Origin: DASXMT01 sp035569695 | GTDB lineage: Bacteria; Actinomycetota; Acidimicrobiia; Acidimicrobiales; RAAP-2 | NCBI GenBank assembly: GCA_035569695.1 | Contig: DATMMO010000031.1 | Location: forward strand, 1-17,400 | Direction of reading: 5' to 3' | Length of the DNA stretch: 17,400 nt | Notes under the pieces: generated by a model | The model's database searches: none | What the model saw: only the letters and a program-made list of their open reading frames with translations | What the model was told of the DNA's origin: nothing | Position numbers and translations under genes: made by a program | Shown here: positions 6,882 through 13,373 of the stretch, one piece after another | Layout: each line of letters opens with the position of its first letter | How positions within the stretch are numbered: the first letter of the stretch is position 1

Positions 6882-7460
6882 TCACGCCTGGTAGACGGCC
6901 TCAGCCTCGATCTCGATGGACACCTTCTTGGCCACGACCAGGCCGCCGGCCTCCATGACCGCACCGAAGGACACGCCGAAGTCATCGCGGTTGATCTCAG
7001 TGGTGGCGCTGAACCCGACCCGGTGGTTGTTATAGGGATCCTGAACCACACCTTCGAGGTTCACGTCGAGGACGACGGGCCTGGTGACGCCCCGGATGGT
7101 GAGGTCTCCGTCGACCTTCCACGATCCGGCGTTGACGGGACGAACGGCGGTGGATGTGAAGGTGATGGTGGGATGGTTCTCCACATCGAGGAAATCGGCC
7201 GTGCGGACGTGGTTGTCACGGGTCTCGTCCCTGGTGTCGACGCTGTTGGTGTCGATGGTCACCTGGACCGAGGACTGGACGGGGTCCTCCCCCACGACGA
7301 GGGTCCCGTCCACCTTGGCGAACTGTCCTCGTACCTTCGACACGGCCATATGCCGGACGGCGAACCCCACATGGGTGTGGGACTCGTCAATGGTGTAGGT
7401 CCCTGCTGCGGGTAGCTCAACACCGTCGATCGTTCTGCTGGTAACTGTGGTCTCGCTCAT
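6882..7460 (-). CDS. YceI family (polyisoprenoid-binding type) protein
   Basis: The 192-residue product matches the YceI family: a lipocalin-like beta barrel whose characterised members bind isoprenoid lipids. Typical stretches are YTIDESHTHVGFAVRHMAVS (22-41), KVRGQFAKVDGTL, VDTRDETRDNHVRTADFLDV (94-113 region), NHPTITFTST and the DLTIRGVTRPV strand. There is no signal peptide, so it is probably cytoplasmic, unlike the periplasmic E. coli protein. The ATG at 7460 has a GGAGG at 8 bases spacing. The natural ligand is unknown. It is divergent from a marR-type gene, and two palindromes matching a shared operator flank its promoter, so repression by that regulator is likely. Substrate and physiological role cannot be read from the sequence. 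Confidence 0.9.
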   Translation of the reverse strand: MSETTVTSRTIDGVELPAAGTYTIDESHTHVGFAVRHMAVSKVRGQFAKVDGTLVVGEDPVQSSVQVTIDTNSVDTRDETRDNHVRTADFLDVENHPTITFTSTAVRPVNAGSWKVDGDLTIRGVTRPVVLDVNLEGVVQDPYNNHRVGFSATTEINRDDFGVSFGAVMEAGGLVVAKKVSIEIEAEAVYQA

Positions 7461-7493
7461 GACATGTGCCTCCGGGCTCTCGTAGTCGGTACT

Positions 7494-7526
7494 CGGGAAC
7501 CCGCTCGCTCTGGGCGGGAACCCGCT
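7494..7526. repeat. Direct repeat of a short palindrome in the yceI leader
   Basis: CGGGAACCCGCT occurs at 7494-7505 and 7515-7526, exactly 21 bp apart (two helical turns). Each copy contains the palindrome CGGG-AA-CCCG. They lie in the untranslated leader of yceI, between its promoter and its ribosome binding site. They could bind a second regulator or form hairpins in the mRNA. Confidence 0.6.
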
Positions 7527-7537
7527 GGCTCGATTAT

Positions 7538-7549
7538 TTGCTTCCGCAA
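7538..7549. promoter_or_regulatory. Predicted MarR-type operator 1
   Basis: TTGCTTCCGCAA fits TTGC-N4-GCAA. It lies just downstream of the yceI -10 hexamer, over the predicted yceI transcription start. Its centre is 31 bp (about three helical turns) from operator 2, so both would face the same side of the DNA. Confidence 0.65.
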
Positions 7550-7551
7550 GT

Positions 7552-7580
7552 AGTATAGAGGAGGATCGTTGCGAACGCAA
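7552..7580 (-). promoter_or_regulatory. Predicted yceI promoter
   Basis: On the minus strand TTGCGT (7580-7575) stands 17 bases before TATACT (7557-7552), a near-consensus -10. The -35 lies inside operator 2, and operator 1 follows the -10, which is the layout of a repressed promoter. Confidence 0.55.
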
Positions 7581-7581
7581 C
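7568..7581. promoter_or_regulatory. Predicted MarR-type operator 2
   Basis: GTTGCGAACGCAAC is a perfect 6-2-6 palindrome around the TTGC-N4-GCAA core (7569-7580). It overlaps the -35 of the yceI promoter and lies upstream of the marR -10, so one bound dimer could act on both divergent genes. Confidence 0.7.
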
Positions 7582-7598
7582 TACCCAGAACGATCGGA

Positions 7599-7604
7599 TA
7601 GGGT
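7599..7604 (+). promoter_or_regulatory. Predicted leaderless marR -10 element
   Basis: TAGGGT, the same hexamer as in front of ruvC, ends 6 bases before the marR ATG, and no Shine-Dalgarno sequence is present. Transcription would begin at or one base from the start codon. Confidence 0.5.
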
Positions 7605-7610
7605 GTCGTC

Positions 7611-8180
7611 ATGGCAGACCATCGAATCCACGAGGGTCAACAACCCGGCTCCCCCCTCGGCATCGAGAGTGTGGACGACCGCCGGATGACCACGATCGGG
7701 CTGCTCTTCGAATCGGCTGCCGGCCTCCGCCAGGTGCTCGAACGGCGGCTGGAGTCCAACGCGGGGCTCACCAATCAGTCATTCGACGTGCTGATTCGGT
7801 TGGCCCGCACCCCGGGAAACCGGCTCCGGATGAGCGAGCTCGCAGCCCAGACCACGCTTTCCCCCAGTGGCCTCACGCGGTCGGTGGACCGACTGGAGGA
7901 CACCGGCCTGGTGATGCGCGAGATCTGTCCCGAGGATCGACGCGGCGCATTTGCGGCGTTGACCGTGAAGGGAAAAGCGGTCATGGACGAAGCCATCCCT
8001 CGCCACGTAGCCCATATCGATGAGGTGTTGCACGGGGTGCTCACCCTGGACGAGGAGCACACCCTGGAGGCGTTGCTGCGCAAGCTCCGCGACCACCTCT
8101 TCGGAGCTGAGGTCCTGGGCAGTCTCGACCCCGCTGGTCCCGATGGGTGCCCCACTGAGACGTGCCCAACTGAGGAATAG
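7611..8180 (+). CDS. MarR family winged helix-turn-helix regulator
   Basis: A dimeric DNA-binding repressor of the MarR type, 189 residues. The winged helix spans about 55-120: LRMSELAAQTTLSPSGLTRSV carries the helix-turn-helix with the recognition helix near 84-98, RLEDTGLVMRE leads into the wing, and PEDRRGAFAALT (107-118) carries the family's conserved Asp-Arg in the wing. The flanking helices (25-50, 120-160) form the dimer interface. One cysteine (106) lies at the wing base, but no OhrR-type N-terminal sensing cysteine is present. The C-terminal tail ends in repeated CPTE units encoded by 15-bp repeats. It is divergent from yceI, and a TTGC-N4-GCAA palindrome is shared between them and found again before pgsA. 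It is likely autoregulated. The ligand is unknown. Confidence 0.92.
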   Translation: MADHRIHEGQQPGSPLGIESVDDRRMTTIGLLFESAAGLRQVLERRLESNAGLTNQSFDVLIRLARTPGNRLRMSELAAQTTLSPSGLTRSVDRLEDTGLVMREICPEDRRGAFAALTVKGKAVMDEAIPRHVAHIDEVLHGVLTLDEEHTLEALLRKLRDHLFGAEVLGSLDPAGPDGCPTETCPTEE

Positions 8181-8191
8181 GCCACTGAGCC
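8147..8191. repeat. Degenerate 15-bp tandem repeat at the end of marR
   Basis: ACTGAG recurs at 8154, 8169 and 8184 with exact 15-base spacing. The preceding GTGCCC is shared by the first two units. Two units encode the CPTET/CPTEE pentapeptides; the third lies across and beyond the stop codon. Confidence 0.6.
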
Positions 8192-8223
8192 ACAGGCGAG
8201 GCCCCGCTGAGCAACACCAGCGA

Positions 8224-8244
8224 GTTCGGCGGCGAGCGCCGAGC
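8224..8244. terminator. Hairpin between convergent marR and M48 protease genes
   Basis: TCGGCG (8226-8231) pairs with CGCCGA (8237-8242) over a 5-base loop, extended by two further pairs. It lies between two converging stop codons (8180 and 8252) and could terminate both transcripts. There is no T-tract. Confidence 0.45.
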
Positions 8245-8251
8245 CCCCAGG

Positions 8252-9427
8252 TCAGCGTTCGGCCAGCGCCGCAGCCCGGACCGCAGTGTCGTCCAAGTTT
8301 CCCTCGGCGCCCTCGCTTCGGGCCCCCACCATCGGGTCGATCCACAGCCACCGGGTGATCCCGGCCGAGCGGCCCGGCCCCGGAGGCCACGGCGATGCGG
8401 GCGAGAGGGTAACGGTCATGGTCTCGAGGGCCGACCCCAGCCCGGGTGGGTAGCGCACAACTGACGCCGCCCGCTGATCGGCGACGAACTCTCGCCCGGC
8501 GCCGACGAGGGACCGCACCAGCCCCGCTCCGGAACCGGTAATGGCGGCCAGGGGGGCGACCACGGCCACGGCGGCACCGGCGGTGGCCGTGTCCCGGCGT
8601 TTGACGTGCACCAGTTCATGGGCCAGGACGCCCTCCAGCTCAACCAGAGTCAGGGCTTGCTCGAGGCCCGACGTGACGACCAGGGCAGCCAGCCGTGGCT
8701 CCCGCCCGACGGCCAACGCATTGGGAACCGGACTGGCGATGACGTAGATCGTCGGACGAGGGAGACCCATGGTGGCGCAGAGGCCCTCGACCAGATTGTG
8801 CACTCGGGGATGTTGGCCCTCGTCGCTCGGACGGGCACCCAGGATCCGGAGCACCACGTGCGGCGCTCGGGTCCAGAACCACAAGGAGAGCACGATGGTG
8901 AGGGCCACGAACACGATGACCCCGATCAGCGGGGCCACCACGGCGGCCACCACGGCGCCAAGGACCAGACCGACTACGGCCGAAGGCGCGGCGCAGATCA
9001 GCAGGGCCCGGCGGCTGTTGGCCGCGGCGGCGCGGTCCTCGTCGGTGGCTTCGGGAGGTCGGTAGGGCGTGCCGACGGCAACCGTTTCCTGGCGTGGCTC
9101 GGTGCGGTCCCGCGACCCGGGGCCTCGGCTTCCCGAACCGGATCGTCCTCCTGAGCCGGAGCCCGATCGGCCGCCGGACTGGGAGCGCCCGCCACCCGAA
9201 CCGGACTGACCGGAGCGCTGCCCGCTCCGCGGTTGGCTGCGTTGTCGGTCCCCGGACCCGCCCTTTCCGGATCCACCCTGATTGCCCCGGCCGCGGTTGC
9301 GCTGGCCTTGTCCGCCACCCCGGTTGCGATTCCCGCCGCCCCCGCCCCCGCCCGAGCGCTGTGACCCCGCACCGCCGGAGCGCGGCGGGCCGTCTGAGGG
9401 TTCGGAGGAAGGAGGGGTGACGCTCAT
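8252..9427 (-). CDS. M48 (HtpX-like) membrane metalloprotease with Gly/Arg/Ser-rich N-terminus
   Basis: A zinc peptidase of the M48 family, 391 residues, probably inserted in the cytoplasmic membrane. The HELVH zinc motif is at 270-274 inside GVLAHELVHVKRRDT, and the third ligand is Glu 313 in REFVADQRA. NALAVGR (236-242) is the HtpX-like substrate-groove segment. Two hydrophobic segments (about 141-186) anchor it. Residues 14-113 are unlike HtpX: a low-complexity Gly/Arg/Ser stretch rich in RG, RSG and a poly-Gly run, presumably disordered and strongly basic. The ATG at 9427 has only a close GAGG; a TACACT hexamer lies 9 bases upstream, so an additional promoter is possible. It follows the glycosyltransferase by 22 bp and is probably the last gene of the operon. 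Role in membrane protein quality control is inferred from the family. Confidence 0.88.
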   Translation of the reverse strand: MSVTPPSSEPSDGPPRSGGAGSQRSGGGGGGGNRNRGGGQGQRNRGRGNQGGSGKGGSGDRQRSQPRSGQRSGQSGSGGGRSQSGGRSGSGSGGRSGSGSRGPGSRDRTEPRQETVAVGTPYRPPEATDEDRAAAANSRRALLICAAPSAVVGLVLGAVVAAVVAPLIGVIVFVALTIVLSLWFWTRAPHVVLRILGARPSDEGQHPRVHNLVEGLCATMGLPRPTIYVIASPVPNALAVGREPRLAALVVTSGLEQALTLVELEGVLAHELVHVKRRDTATAGAAVAVVAPLAAITGSGAGLVRSLVGAGREFVADQRAASVVRYPPGLGSALETMTVTLSPASPWPPGPGRSAGITRWLWIDPMVGARSEGAEGNLDDTAVRAAALAER

Positions 9428-9449
9428 GACCTCAGCAGTGTACGACGGC

Positions 9450-10664
9450 TCAGGGCTCCCCCGGTTGCGTGACGCCCCGGTACAGCGACTCGTAGTGCTC
9501 GGCCAATCGGTCCATGGACCACTCCCTGGCCCGCGCCGTACCATCGGCGCGGGCCTGCCGGCGGCGGTGGGCCTCGGCCTCGTCCACGGGCCCGAGTACG
9601 GCTCGAAGGGCGTCGGCCAGCGCCGGGGCGTCCCCGGGCCGGACCAGGCGGGCCCTACCCCCGGCCGCGTCCCGGTATCCGGGAATGTCGCTGGCGATGA
9701 CCGGTGTGCCCGCAGCCATGGCTTCGAGCAGGACCATGCCGAACGATTCCCCACCCAACGAGGGAGCGCAGAGCACGTCGGCGCCGGCCAGGCGTCGGAG
9801 CTTCTCCTCTTCGCTGAGCAGGCCCAACCAGTGGATAGCGGGCGAATCCGGGTAGCGGCGACGCAACGATTCGGTGTCGGGCCCGTCGCCGGCCACCCAC
9901 AGCGTCGGGGATACGGCGGCCGTCCTTCCAGCGGTCTGGTCGCCCGCCAGCTGGTCGCCCGCCAGCTGGTCGCCGGTCAGCGGATCACGCGCCAGCTGGG
10001 TGAACGCATCGAGCAGGACCTGCAGGCCCTTTCGCTCCTCGTGCCGCCCGAGGAACAGGGCCGTCGGCCCCGTGGTCGGCCAGGGTTCCGCGTTGGCGTA
10101 CCGGTCGACCTCCACCCCGTTGAAGAGCACGACATAGTCCCCGCCCACCGCGGCGTGGGCCGTCTCCCGGGCTGCCTCGGACACGGCGCAGCGAAGGGCG
10201 AACCTCCGCCGGGCCAAAGTCGTCGTCAAGGGGCGCAGCGCCGTATAGAAGAGGCTTCCACCGCTCCGGTGGAAGGTGGCCACCTCAGGGGGTATGTCCT
10301 TGGCCACCAAGAGCCCGTAGGGCAAGCCGGGCGAGAACGGTTCGTGCACGTGGACGACGTCGAAATGCCCGGCCCGGAGAGCCCTGAGGGCCCGGCCTAC
10401 GGCGAGAGGCGACACCGAGACCGGTGCCACCGACCCGTTGGCCGGCAGCGAAACCGAGTGCCCGCTCACCACCAGGTCGATGCCGCTGGGTGCGTCACCG
10501 GGGTCATCGAGGGGGGCGAAGACCGTGGGCTGGTGCCCCCGGGCGTCGAGGGCACGAGCCAGGCCGACCACCTGTCCTTGGACCCCGCCCGGCCGGCTCA
10601 GGCTGTAGGGACAGACCAGGGCGACGCGCAGCCCGGACGAACCATCCCCCGCGGACATCGGCAT
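9450..10664 (-). CDS. PimA-like GT4 glycosyltransferase (phosphatidylinositol mannosyltransferase type)
   Basis: A GT-B fold, retaining glycosyltransferase of 404 residues. PimA adds the first mannose from GDP-mannose to phosphatidylinositol at the inner membrane face. The N-terminus, RVALVCPYSLSRPGGVQGQV, matches the PimA nucleotide-binding start with the GGV loop (26-28). HVHEPFSP, VATFHRS, FLGRHEERKGL and the EX7E motif (GGESFGMVLLEAMAAG, Glu 306 and Glu 314) follow. Gene order pgsA, acyltransferase, then this gene is that of mycobacterial pgsA1-patA-pimA. A pentapeptide repeat (LAGDQ type), encoded by 15-bp repeats, is inserted in the C-terminal domain. The ATG at 10664 has GAGG at about 5 bases; a second ATG is at 10658. 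It lies 7 bp after the diguanylate cyclase gene. Substrate specificity is inferred from sequence and context. Confidence 0.85.
   Translation of the reverse strand: MPMSAGDGSSGLRVALVCPYSLSRPGGVQGQVVGLARALDARGHQPTVFAPLDDPGDAPSGIDLVVSGHSVSLPANGSVAPVSVSPLAVGRALRALRAGHFDVVHVHEPFSPGLPYGLLVAKDIPPEVATFHRSGGSLFYTALRPLTTTLARRRFALRCAVSEAARETAHAAVGGDYVVLFNGVEVDRYANAEPWPTTGPTALFLGRHEERKGLQVLLDAFTQLARDPLTGDQLAGDQLAGDQTAGRTAAVSPTLWVAGDGPDTESLRRRYPDSPAIHWLGLLSEEEKLRRLAGADVLCAPSLGGESFGMVLLEAMAAGTPVIASDIPGYRDAAGGRARLVRPGDAPALADALRAVLGPVDEAEAHRRRQARADGTARAREWSMDRLAEHYESLYRGVTQPGEP
9936..9995. repeat. Four 15-bp tandem repeats inside the PimA-like gene
   Basis: The units at 9936, 9951, 9966 and 9981 start with CTGGTCGCCCGCCAG. 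The first two are identical, the third differs at two positions and the fourth is more diverged. They are in frame and encode L-A-G-D-Q, L-A-G-D-Q, L-T-G-D-Q and L-A-R-D-P on the minus strand. Confidence 0.9.
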
Positions 10665-10671
10665 CAGTCCC

Positions 10672-12435
10672 TCAGGTTGACGTCGGCGGCAGTGCTCGGC
10701 GTCGGCTCCATTTGACGCTGTACATGGCGTCATCGGCCCGAGCCAGCAGGGTCGACGGGTCGGTCCAGGGATCGTCGGTCCGCACTCCCCCGATGGAGGC
10801 CGAGACGATGAGTGATCGCCCGCCGATCTGATACGGCTCGCTCAGGGCCGTGGCGATCCGGTCCGAGATCCCCTGCATCTCCTCTTCGCCCCGCTTCACC
10901 TGGCACACCACCACGAACTCGTCCCCGCCCAATCGGGCCACGGTGTCGGTGGGACGCACGATGGCCAGGAGACGTCGGGCCACGGCCACCAGGACCTCAT
11001 CGCCGACGTCATGGCCCAAGGCGTCATTGATCTCCTTGAAATCGTCCAGATCGAGCAGGAAAACGGCGATCGAGCCGCCCAGCCCCGATGGACCCTCAGG
11101 GGTGGAGTCCGGATTCCGCTCATGGGTGAGATCGCCCACCGCCTTCCCCAGACGGTCGGCCAGGAGGGTCCGGTTGGCCACGCCGGTGAGGGGATCGTGA
11201 AGGGCCAGGTCGGCCAAGCGCTCCTCGTTGCGCTTCTGCTCGGTGACGTCGTGAATGGCGGCGACGGCTCCGAGCTTGTGCCGAGCGTCATCGAAGAGGG
11301 CCTGGGCGTTGACCGTGATGAGCTTGCGCGAACCCGAGGTGGCCACCAGCACCAGCTCCGACTCGCGGAGTCGTTCACCGGCCAGTGCCCGGAGCAAGGG
11401 GTTCTTCTCGGGGGACATAGGCGATCCGTCCCTCCCCCGGAGCCACACGCCAGTCGGCTGGCTCCCGGTGGGGTCGGTCTCGGCCGTGAAGCCGAACATC
11501 TGCTGCGCCGCCGGGTTGACCAGGGTGACCAGTCCGTTCTCGTCGCAGGCGACGATGCCCTCTTCGAGGTTGTCCAGCAGGACCTGGAGGAACTGCTGCT
11601 CCTCCCGCAGGGCCCGCCCGGCATTGCGGGCCTCGGTGATGTCGCTGAACGAGGCCACCGCACCGATGCGTGGCTGCCCGTCCTCTCCCCCGATGCCCTG
11701 CGAGTTAACCCGCAACCACACCATCGGGCCGTCGGGTCGGTGGATCCCGTGTACGAAGCCGAAGCAGCGTTCCCCGGTGGCCAGGCTTTGCAGCACTGGA
11801 TACTCCTCGAAGGGCACCTCTTGTAGGTCGGAGTCAACGGGATACCAACCCGCCTCCCGGCCCAGGTGTAGGACCTCTTCGAGCTTCCGACCCAGGATCC
11901 ACGTCTTCGACGCGTTGAACAGCTCCACCAGCGCGTTGTTGACGGCGACGATCACCCCGTCGGCATCGACCATCATGATGCCGTCGACCAAGGACTCCAT
12001 GATGGTGGCGTACCGCGACCTGACCTCCTGTGCCTCCCGCTCGATCCGCTTTCGTTCGGTGACGTCTCGGACGTTGACCACGATGCCGCCCACCGCTTCG
12101 TTCAGCCCCGTGGCCACGATCTCGACGTCGATGGGGGTCCCGTCGGCCGTGATGGCCTGCAGTTCGAGGGCGACGGAGAGCCGGCGACCGGCCACCAACT
12201 CACCGAACGAGGACCGCAACGCTCCCCGATCGTCGTCGTCCACCAGCTGGAACACGTCGGTTCCGATGGCGCCGCTCGGGTCATAACCCAAGAGGCGTTG
12301 GGCGGACGGGCTGACATAGAGCAACCGTCCGTCGATCCCCACCACCACGGTCATGTCGTCGACAAGCTCGGACAATGTCCGGAACCTGTCCCGACCGGCG
12401 GCGAACGTGGGGTGCTGCAGGGGGTCGCCGGTCAC
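10672..12435 (-). CDS. PAS-PAS-PAS-GGDEF diguanylate cyclase
   Basis: A predicted cytoplasmic sensor enzyme of 587 residues that makes cyclic di-GMP from two GTP. Three PAS domains lie at about 15-130, 140-275 and 283-402, each closing with a DVTERKR-, DITEARN- or DVTEQKR-type linker. The GGDEF domain (about 403-580) has DPLTGVANRTLL (414-425), the metal-site LDLDDFKEINDALGHDVGD and an intact active site RLGGDEF with GGDEF at 503-507. An RxxD product-inhibition site (RPTD, 494-497) stands five residues before it. There is no EAL domain and no membrane segment. It starts with GTG, overlapping the acyltransferase stop as GTGA, and ends 7 bp before the glycosyltransferase, so it is translated within the lipid operon. 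The PAS ligand cannot be told. No cyclase occupies this place in the mycobacterial operon. Confidence 0.93.
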   Translation of the reverse strand: MTGDPLQHPTFAAGRDRFRTLSELVDDMTVVVGIDGRLLYVSPSAQRLLGYDPSGAIGTDVFQLVDDDDRGALRSSFGELVAGRRLSVALELQAITADGTPIDVEIVATGLNEAVGGIVVNVRDVTERKRIEREAQEVRSRYATIMESLVDGIMMVDADGVIVAVNNALVELFNASKTWILGRKLEEVLHLGREAGWYPVDSDLQEVPFEEYPVLQSLATGERCFGFVHGIHRPDGPMVWLRVNSQGIGGEDGQPRIGAVASFSDITEARNAGRALREEQQFLQVLLDNLEEGIVACDENGLVTLVNPAAQQMFGFTAETDPTGSQPTGVWLRGRDGSPMSPEKNPLLRALAGERLRESELVLVATSGSRKLITVNAQALFDDARHKLGAVAAIHDVTEQKRNEERLADLALHDPLTGVANRTLLADRLGKAVGDLTHERNPDSTPEGPSGLGGSIAVFLLDLDDFKEINDALGHDVGDEVLVAVARRLLAIVRPTDTVARLGGDEFVVVCQVKRGEEEMQGISDRIATALSEPYQIGGRSLIVSASIGGVRTDDPWTDPSTLLARADDAMYSVKWSRRRALPPTST

Positions 12436-13331
12436 GACCGGACCTCGTCCCGATCGGCGGACCACAGCGGCTGAAAAACATGCCACTGCTCGGGGGCCCG
12501 CCGGATGAGCGATTCGAACCGGTCGGCGATGTCCTGGGTGACGCGGGACACATCGCAGCGAAGCGAAGCGGACCGGGTGAGGTCGATCGGTCCGCCGACC
12601 ACGGCGTGATGCTCCTGACCAGGACCGCTGTAGACCGCGGCCGTCAGCAGTGTGGCCCCCGTGCGCATGGCCAGCGTCGCTGGTCCGGCGGGCATAGTGG
12701 TCTTTTCCCCGAAGAACTCCACATCGATACCGTTGCCCAGAAGGTCGCGGTCGCACAAGAGCCCGACCAAACCACCGTCTCGGAGCGTCCGCATCACGGC
12801 CCCACCCGAGGACTGGTCCAGGGGCACGATGGTCAGCCCCATGGCCGCCCGCTGGTCCACGAAGTAGTCGAACAACTCGGGCGGCTCCAGACGCTCGGCC
12901 ACCGAGGTCATGGGATAGCCCACGGCGGCCAAGAACGTCCCGCCGTACTCCCAACTCCCCACATGGGGCAAGGCCAGGACCACGCCGTTTCCCGACGCCA
13001 TCCCCTCGACCAGGTGCTCGAACCCATCCACCACCACGAAGCGCTGCAGCACCTCCTGGCGTGACGTGCTCGGAAGCCGTGCCCCTTCCACCCAGTAGCG
13101 GGCATAGGCCCGAAAGGCGCGGCGGCTCCAGCGATCGACTGACGCCTGGTCGAGGTCGTGCCCGACCACCCGGCGAAGGTTCCGTTCCACGTTTCTCCGG
13201 GATTCGTGGCGGACCTGGTGCAGGACATCGCCAACCGCCCGGGCCACGCCCAGGGCGACGGGCTCGGGCACCGCGGCCAATGCGCGCCCCAGAGTGCTGT
13301 ACGTCCGAAACATCAGGCGGGCCGAAACCAC
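12432..13331 (-). CDS. LPLAT / HtrB-LpxL family acyltransferase, PatA-like
   Basis: A membrane-associated acyltransferase of 299 residues. In mycobacteria the homologous PatA transfers palmitate to the mannose of PIM. The catalytic motif H-x4-E is at 123-128 (LPHVGSWEYGG). Other family blocks are SRRNVERNLRRV (44-55), a basic acyl-acceptor region, CDRDLLGNGIDVEFFGE (193-209) and the MPAGPATLAMRTGA segment (213-226). The GTG start at 13331 has an AAGGAG 4 bases upstream. An ATG six codons later lacks such spacing. The gene lies 42 bp after pgsA and overlaps the cyclase by 4 bp. Because a phosphatidylinositol-phosphate synthase precedes it and a PimA-like enzyme follows, acylation of PIM is the best guess. 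A different lipid acceptor remains possible. Confidence 0.85.
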   Translation of the reverse strand: MVSARLMFRTYSTLGRALAAVPEPVALGVARAVGDVLHQVRHESRRNVERNLRRVVGHDLDQASVDRWSRRAFRAYARYWVEGARLPSTSRQEVLQRFVVVDGFEHLVEGMASGNGVVLALPHVGSWEYGGTFLAAVGYPMTSVAERLEPPELFDYFVDQRAAMGLTIVPLDQSSGGAVMRTLRDGGLVGLLCDRDLLGNGIDVEFFGEKTTMPAGPATLAMRTGATLLTAAVYSGPGQEHHAVVGGPIDLTRSASLRCDVSRVTQDIADRFESLIRRAPEQWHVFQPLWSADRDEVRS

Positions 13332-13373
13332 CGTGCTCCTTCGATCACCAACGGACGAGAGACGGGGAAGAGA

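Noticed and set aside
8040..8056. TTGCTGCGCAA in marR as a fourth operator
   Set aside because: The half-sites are separated by 3 bases, not 4, and it lies inside a coding region in a Leu-Leu-Arg-Lys context, so chance is the simpler explanation.
12944..12970. H-x4-E instead of H-x4-D in the acyltransferase as an active-site anomaly
   Set aside because: Both Asp and Glu occur in this family; LpxL-type enzymes use H-x4-E. It is not unusual.
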